64,000 nt of DNA, taken from assembly GCF_006874425.1 (NCBI RefSeq), contig NZ_VIJZ01000009.1, forward strand, positions 168,718 to 232,717. Direction: 5' to 3'. The notes under the pieces were generated by a model. That model did not search any database and was not told the DNA's origin. It was given only the letters and a program-made list of their open reading frames with translations. Shown piece after piece: positions 60,059 to 64,000 of this stretch (position 1 is the first letter of the stretch; each line of letters begins with the position of its first letter). The stretch is from Paenibacillus ottowii (GTDB lineage Bacteria > Bacillota > Bacilli > Paenibacillales > Paenibacillaceae). A program made the translations under genes and the position numbers.

Positions 60059-62851
60059 TCAGCCTGTATTTCTCAAGCCTGCGGCAATTCCGTTAATCGT
60101 CAACAGTACCTCACGCAACATTTCTGCGTCATCACCGTTCTGATTACGCAATTCGCGTAGCTCACTTAGCAATTGAACCTGCAAATAACTTAACGGATCA
60201 ACATAAGGATTACGCAACCGGATAGATTCCTGAATAACAGGTACATCGTCCAAAATCTCGGATTGTCCAGTTATTTTCAGAATCAACTCAGATGTCAGCT
60301 TGAACTCTGCAGAAATCTGCCCGAATATACGTTTCCGTGCTTCTTCATTATCCGACATCCCGGCGTACTCCTCTGCAATCAGCAAATCGGCTTTGGCGAT
60401 TGCCATTTGCAGTGTATCAATAAGTGACCGGAAGAAGGCAGATTCTCTAAACATTGTTTGCAGTACTTTAAGGTTCTCTTCATTGTTCTGATAGTAGCTT
60501 TGCAAACCTGTTCCTGCCGCATACCAAGCAGGTAGCAAGTAACGACTTTGGGTCCATGCAAAAACCCATGGAATGGCGCGCAAATCCTCAAAACGTTCAC
60601 TATTCTTACGCTTGGATGGACGAGAGCCAATATTCAGCTCACCTACCTCAGGCAACGGTGTAGATTCTTTGAAGAACGTGAAGAAATCCGGGTCTCGGAA
60701 AATCAAATCCTGATACTTCTCCAGTGATACCTCGGAAATACGGGCAATAATCTCCTCCCAGCTTTCCTCGAACACTTCTTTCTTACCTGAACGATGATAC
60801 GCAGCAGCCGTAATTAGCGCCGATGTCGCCTGCTCCAAGCTCCGATATGCGATCCCCTTGAGGGAGTAGCGGGATGATAGCACTTCGCCTTGCTCCGTAA
60901 TCTTAATTCCTCCACCAATGGTATGAGGAGGCTGAGCCAAAATACTGCGATTAAGCGGCATTCCTCCACGCCCCAGCGCTCCTCCACGCCCGTGGAAGAA
61001 CTTCACTTTTGCACCATACTCATTTACTACTTCTGTAATGCTATTCATAGCGACCCGAAGTTCCCAGTTCGCTGTAACCACACCGCCGTCCTTATTACTA
61101 TCCGAGTAGCCGAGCATAATCTCCTGAAGCTCATCCATTGCGGCCACAGATTGTCGATACACAGGTAGGTTCATCAATCTTCTCATAATATCAGGCGCAG
61201 CGTGCAAATCATCAATCGTTTCGAACAAAGGAACGGATTGCAACGTACAGATGACAGTGCCATCCTTCTCGATGCGGAACAGGCCGACCTCTTTGGCTAA
61301 CACCATAACCTCCAGCAAATCACTGGCTCCCTGAGTCATACTGATCAAGTAACTTGTGATGGACTGCTTGCCGAATTCCTCCTGAGCCAAATAAATCGTA
61401 CGATATACATCAAGACATTCCTGTGTGCTATCGCTATATTTCAAATATGGTGAAGTAATCGGACGAGGTTCATTCAGCAGTTGTTCCAGCAGATCTATTT
61501 TTTCTTCCTCTGACAACTTACCGTAATCTGACACAATGTTCATTTTAGACAGAATTTCAGTCATCGCATTTTCATGCTCCTGGCTATGCTGACGCACATC
61601 CAGCGTAGCTGTATGAAACCCGAATAGCTCTACCTGACGAATCATCTTTTGAATATAGGTGTCTGCCACATAATCAGCAAAATGATGACGCAGGCTGTTG
61701 GCAATTACATTCAGATCTGCAATCAGCTCTTCCGCGGAACTGTAGCGCTCTTTGGTCCCCTGCTTACTTTCATCCAAAACGTTATTCACCTTGGCAATCA
61801 TATATGCCAGTTTTATGCGATAAGGCTCTTTTTCATTATGCCATACTTCCATTTTTTTAAGTATGATGTGGGCACGGTCCTCTTCAATAGAAGCCAACAA
61901 ATCATCAGAAACTCGTACAATGCTGGTACTGAAGCTCAAGTAACCCATGAGTTCCTTCAGTGTATGCTGATATTCTCTCAAAGCCAGCTTGCGCTGCATA
62001 CGTAATGTTTCCCAAGTCACATGAGATGTAACAGATGGATTCCCGTCTCGGTCTCCACCGATCCAAGAACCAAATCTCAAATAAGTTGGAATGTGCCATT
62101 TTTGCTCAGGATAATATTTATCCAGACATCGTTCCAATTCTTGGTATACATCCGGCAATACATGAAACAAGGTCTCATGAAAATAATACATTCCATTTCT
62201 TACTTCATCCAATACTGTTGGCTTCCGATCACGTAGCTCATCCGTTTGCCACAGCGTAATTACTTCATTTAGCAAATTCTCCCGTACCTGTTCCCGCTCA
62301 CGCAAAGTAAGCATCGGATTATCCAGCAGCATGACATCTTCGGAAATACGTTTGTGGATGTCCAAAATTACTCGCCGTGTTGCTTCTGTAGGATGTGCAG
62401 TCATGACCAGCTCCAAAGAGAGTTCATTCAGCATGTTGCTTACGTCCTCAGCGGAGAACCCTCCTTGTTTAAGCTCCTGAACAGAACTTTCAATCGAACC
62501 GGGTTGAACCTCTTCACCAGCGGAATGCTCATAATCCCGCTTACGACGTATACGATGGTTTTGCTCAGCGATATTCACCAACTGAAAGTAAATCGCAAAC
62601 GCACGAATAACCTGGTGACGAATATCCGTATCCAGTCCACTGACCATTTGTTTGAAATTCTCGTATAACTCCGGCTGATACCCAGCACGTAACGATTTAC
62701 TTGCCTCACGTATTTTCTCCACGATATCCAAAAGTTCGTTGCCACCCTGATGAACTAAGACCTCACCAAGAATATTTCCTAGAAAACGAACGTCCCGCCG
62801 TAGCAGATTGTTGGATTGGTTTTTGTTAGCGGTTAACGTAAGCTCAGTCAT
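60059..62851 (-). CDS. ppc: phosphoenolpyruvate carboxylase
   Basis: Anaplerotic conversion of PEP and bicarbonate to oxaloacetate. 930 residues, the normal bacterial length. Catalytic motifs: LELVMTAHPTEATRR (His), RFGSWIGGDRDGNPSVT, EIMLGYSDSNKDGGVVTANW, KVKFFHGRGGALGRGGMPLN (His and Arg) and the extreme C-terminal LLTINGIAAGLRNTG. The start at 62851 has GGGGGG upstream; 16 earlier in-frame codons are unsupported. Monocistronic. Confidence 0.97.
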   Translation of the reverse strand: MTELTLTANKNQSNNLLRRDVRFLGNILGEVLVHQGGNELLDIVEKIREASKSLRAGYQPELYENFKQMVSGLDTDIRHQVIRAFAIYFQLVNIAEQNHRIRRKRDYEHSAGEEVQPGSIESSVQELKQGGFSAEDVSNMLNELSLELVMTAHPTEATRRVILDIHKRISEDVMLLDNPMLTLREREQVRENLLNEVITLWQTDELRDRKPTVLDEVRNGMYYFHETLFHVLPDVYQELERCLDKYYPEQKWHIPTYLRFGSWIGGDRDGNPSVTSHVTWETLRMQRKLALREYQHTLKELMGYLSFSTSIVRVSDDLLASIEEDRAHIILKKMEVWHNEKEPYRIKLAYMIAKVNNVLDESKQGTKERYSSAEELIADLNVIANSLRHHFADYVADTYIQKMIRQVELFGFHTATLDVRQHSQEHENAMTEILSKMNIVSDYGKLSEEEKIDLLEQLLNEPRPITSPYLKYSDSTQECLDVYRTIYLAQEEFGKQSITSYLISMTQGASDLLEVMVLAKEVGLFRIEKDGTVICTLQSVPLFETIDDLHAAPDIMRRLMNLPVYRQSVAAMDELQEIMLGYSDSNKDGGVVTANWELRVAMNSITEVVNEYGAKVKFFHGRGGALGRGGMPLNRSILAQPPHTIGGGIKITEQGEVLSSRYSLKGIAYRSLEQATSALITAAAYHRSGKKEVFEESWEEIIARISEVSLEKYQDLIFRDPDFFTFFKESTPLPEVGELNIGSRPSKRKNSERFEDLRAIPWVFAWTQSRYLLPAWYAAGTGLQSYYQNNEENLKVLQTMFRESAFFRSLIDTLQMAIAKADLLIAEEYAGMSDNEEARKRIFGQISAEFKLTSELILKITGQSEILDDVPVIQESIRLRNPYVDPLSYLQVQLLSELRELRNQNGDDAEMLREVLLTINGIAAGLRNTG

Positions 62852-62905
62852 GCTTTTCCCCCCATCTGATCTGTTCCACATCATATTCAGTTGTAGCAAA
62901 GGTAC

Positions 62906-63538
62906 TTATACACACGAAATTTGACACTTTCTTAACATCATACAATAAAAACGTATGAAAAGCTGCAAAATTTACAGCAAAAAGTCATTCTTTTTAAATA
63001 CTTTTGCGGAGAATATGTTGGTATTTTATACAATAAAATGAAATTAATAAAAAACTGACTATCTACACTACAGATGTGTGAAACTTTATGCACAGTTTCT
63101 TGTAAGAAGTGTGATTTTAAAGGCACAAATTCTTGTGTCATGATGTGTATATGTTTATTAATTGTTGACAACATGAAATTCATTGAGCTCTATCCACAAA
63201 GATATGCACAAAATCAGCCATAATCTCAGTATTCTAGAGCAGCTACCCATAAATTTCTAGGTTTTACCCACATGAATAAAGAGGAGTGTGCACAACAAAA
63301 GAAGCAGATGGAAAGTGATCACCAAAGATTCGCAACATAATAATCTTAGGATTCCAATGTTCAATGGATTTAACACGAATTTAGCCTTTTTACAGGAAAA
63401 AGAGGGACGAAAGAGGGGAAATCCGAGTCTAAGGTGTTAGAAGCCTATTTAGAGTATGCACAAGTCATCCCCAACCGTGCATAACAAGAGGCATCATTTA
63501 ATGGTCTATACACATAAAAGTTAATGTAATGTGGACAA
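62906..63538. other. gene-free region with a cluster of DnaA-box-like 9-mers
   Basis: About 720 AT-rich bp between ppc and the tRNA terminator. Exact TTATNCACA boxes are at 62906-62914 and 63086-63094. One-mismatch versions on either strand are at 63144, 63190, 63202, 63264, 63287, 63454, 63476, 63506 and 63530. No coding frame here has an RBS or recognisable product. Confidence 0.6.
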
Positions 63539-63540
63539 AA

Positions 63541-63563
63541 TAAAAAGAAGCCTTTCGGCTTCT
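63541..63563 (-). terminator. terminator of the tRNA operon
   Basis: Minus-strand stem AGAAGCC-gaaa-GGCTTCT followed by TTTTATTTTG, directly after tRNA-Gly(TCC). Confidence 0.9.
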
Positions 63564-63575
63564 AGGTAATCAGTA

Positions 63576-63646
63576 AGCGGGTGATGGGAATCGAACCCAC
63601 GCTATCAGCTTGGAAGGCTGAAGTTCTACCATTGAACTACACCCGC
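63576..63646 (-). tRNA. tRNA-Gly (anticodon TCC)
   Basis: Cloverleaf with acceptor GCGGGTG/CACCCGC, anticodon stem CAGCC-TTCCAA-GGCTG-like loop reading TCC, and T-arm GTGGGTTCGATTCCCAT. CCA is not encoded. Last gene of a five-tRNA array. Confidence 0.95.
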
Positions 63647-63655
63647 AAATCAGTA

Positions 63656-63729
63656 TCGGGATGACACGATTTGAACATGCGACCCCCTGGTCCCAAACCA
63701 GGTGCTCTACCAAGCTGAGCTACATCCCG
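63656..63729 (-). tRNA. tRNA-Pro (anticodon TGG)
   Basis: Acceptor CGGGATG/CATCCCG, D-arm with AGCTCAGCTTGGTAGAGC, anticodon loop TTTGGGA reading TGG between CTGG and CCAG. CCA not encoded. Confidence 0.95.
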
Positions 63730-63752
63730 ATATTGTATTTTTTTAAAGATGG

Positions 63753-63826
63753 CGCGCCCTGAGAGATTCGAACTCCCGGCCTTTTGATTCGTAGTCAAAC
63801 GCTCTATCCAGCTGAGCTAAGGGCGC
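63753..63826 (-). tRNA. tRNA-Arg (anticodon ACG)
   Basis: Acceptor GCGCCCT/AGGGCGC, anticodon loop CTACGAA between TTTGA and TCAAA, T-arm with GGGAGTTCGAATCTCTC. Confidence 0.95.
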
Positions 63827-63834
63827 AAATATGG

Positions 63835-63906
63835 AGCGGACGACGGGAATCGAACCCGCGACCCTCGCCTTGGCAAGGCGATGCTCTACCGCTGAGCCAC
63901 GTCCGC
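63835..63906 (-). tRNA. tRNA-Gly (anticodon GCC)
   Basis: Acceptor GCGGACG/CGTCCGC, anticodon loop TTGCCAA between CGCC and GGCG, T-arm GCGGGTTCGATTCCCGT. Confidence 0.95.
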
Positions 63907-63916
63907 AAAAACAAGA

Positions 63917-63997
63917 TGCGCGTGGAGGGACTTGAACCCCCACGTCAAAGACGCTAGATCCTAAGTCTAGTGCGTCTGCCAATTCCGCCACACGCGC
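63917..63997 (-). tRNA. tRNA-Leu (anticodon TAG)
   Basis: Acceptor GCGCGTG/CACGCGC, anticodon loop CTTAGGA between CTAGA and TCTAG, long class II variable arm, T-arm GGGGGTTCAAGTCCCTC. First tRNA seen; the array probably continues to the right of the window. Confidence 0.94.
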
Positions 63998-64000
63998 ATA

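Noticed and set aside
62938..63183. 81-residue minus-strand open frame in the DnaA-box region
   Set aside because: No RBS, Phe/Cys-rich composition typical of AT-rich non-coding DNA, no recognisable domain.
1..64000. CRISPR arrays, insertion sequences, prophage genes
   Set aside because: No regularly spaced repeats, transposase, integrase or phage structural genes were seen.

Overview
The window looks like a chromosomal segment of a Paenibacillus, most likely the P. polymyxa/peoriae group. This rests on moderate G+C, strong AGGAGG ribosome-binding sites, a spore-protein gene of the SspH family, SigW/RsiW, the cdaA-cdaR-glmM-glmS block with a glmS ribozyme, and many secreted plant-polysaccharide enzymes. 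I see no phage module, transposase or CRISPR array. The species is inferred from gene content, not from any search.

Layout. 1-2.6 kb: deoxyribonucleoside catabolism (deoR, deoC, cdd, start of nupC) with a promoter/operator. 2.8-5.8 kb: cheW, a slipin-type SPFH gene behind a gene-free, hairpin-rich stretch of about 500 bp, and a methyltransferase. 5.8-6.7 kb: wreck of a GH81 beta-1,3-glucanase. 7-9 kb: ribA-ribD. 9-17.2 kb: redox and electrophile-stress genes with three HxlR regulators beside redox-type enzymes, a DUF1275 protein, an alanyl-tRNA-editing protein and arsBC. 17.3-22.6 kb: lipoprotein phosphodiesterase, hydrolase, MFS exporter, glycosyltransferase. 22.9-27.2 kb: a giant pectate lyase-pectinesterase and its divergent AraC regulator. 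27.4-28.9 kb: MarR and a threonine-aldolase-like enzyme. 29-35.7 kb: RND efflux pump with its own NarL-type two-component system. 35.9-37.7 kb: sspH plus a small partner, and a second macrolide-type glycosyltransferase. 37.8-43.6 kb: LacI-controlled ABC importer and GH32 beta-fructosidase. 43.8-44.6 kb: a gene fragment and GH11 xylanase. 44.9-51 kb: an apparently coherent membrane-lipid locus: two paralogous phospholipid-N-methyltransferase-like genes, a two-component system, a truncated receiver copy, and an opposing dedA-glycolipid synthase-polysaccharide deacetylase operon. 51.2-63 kb: L,D-transpeptidase, glmS, glmM, cdaR, cdaA, rsiW, sigW, ppc. 62.9-63.5 kb: a gene-free stretch crowded with DnaA-box-like 9-mers. 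63.6-64 kb: five tRNA genes.

The best candidate for an undescribed system is the 44.8-51 kb locus. Three promoters in it carry the same tandem hexamer (TTTAGA/TTCAGA, mostly 5 bp apart), as expected for a shared OmpR-type regulator, so the methyltransferases and the dedA operon look like one regulon for remodelling membrane lipids and the envelope. Other points of interest are the DnaA-box cluster, perfect anti-SD-complementary sequences far upstream of the xylanase and pectate-lyase start codons, and a GH81 gene destroyed by deletion across a short repeat.
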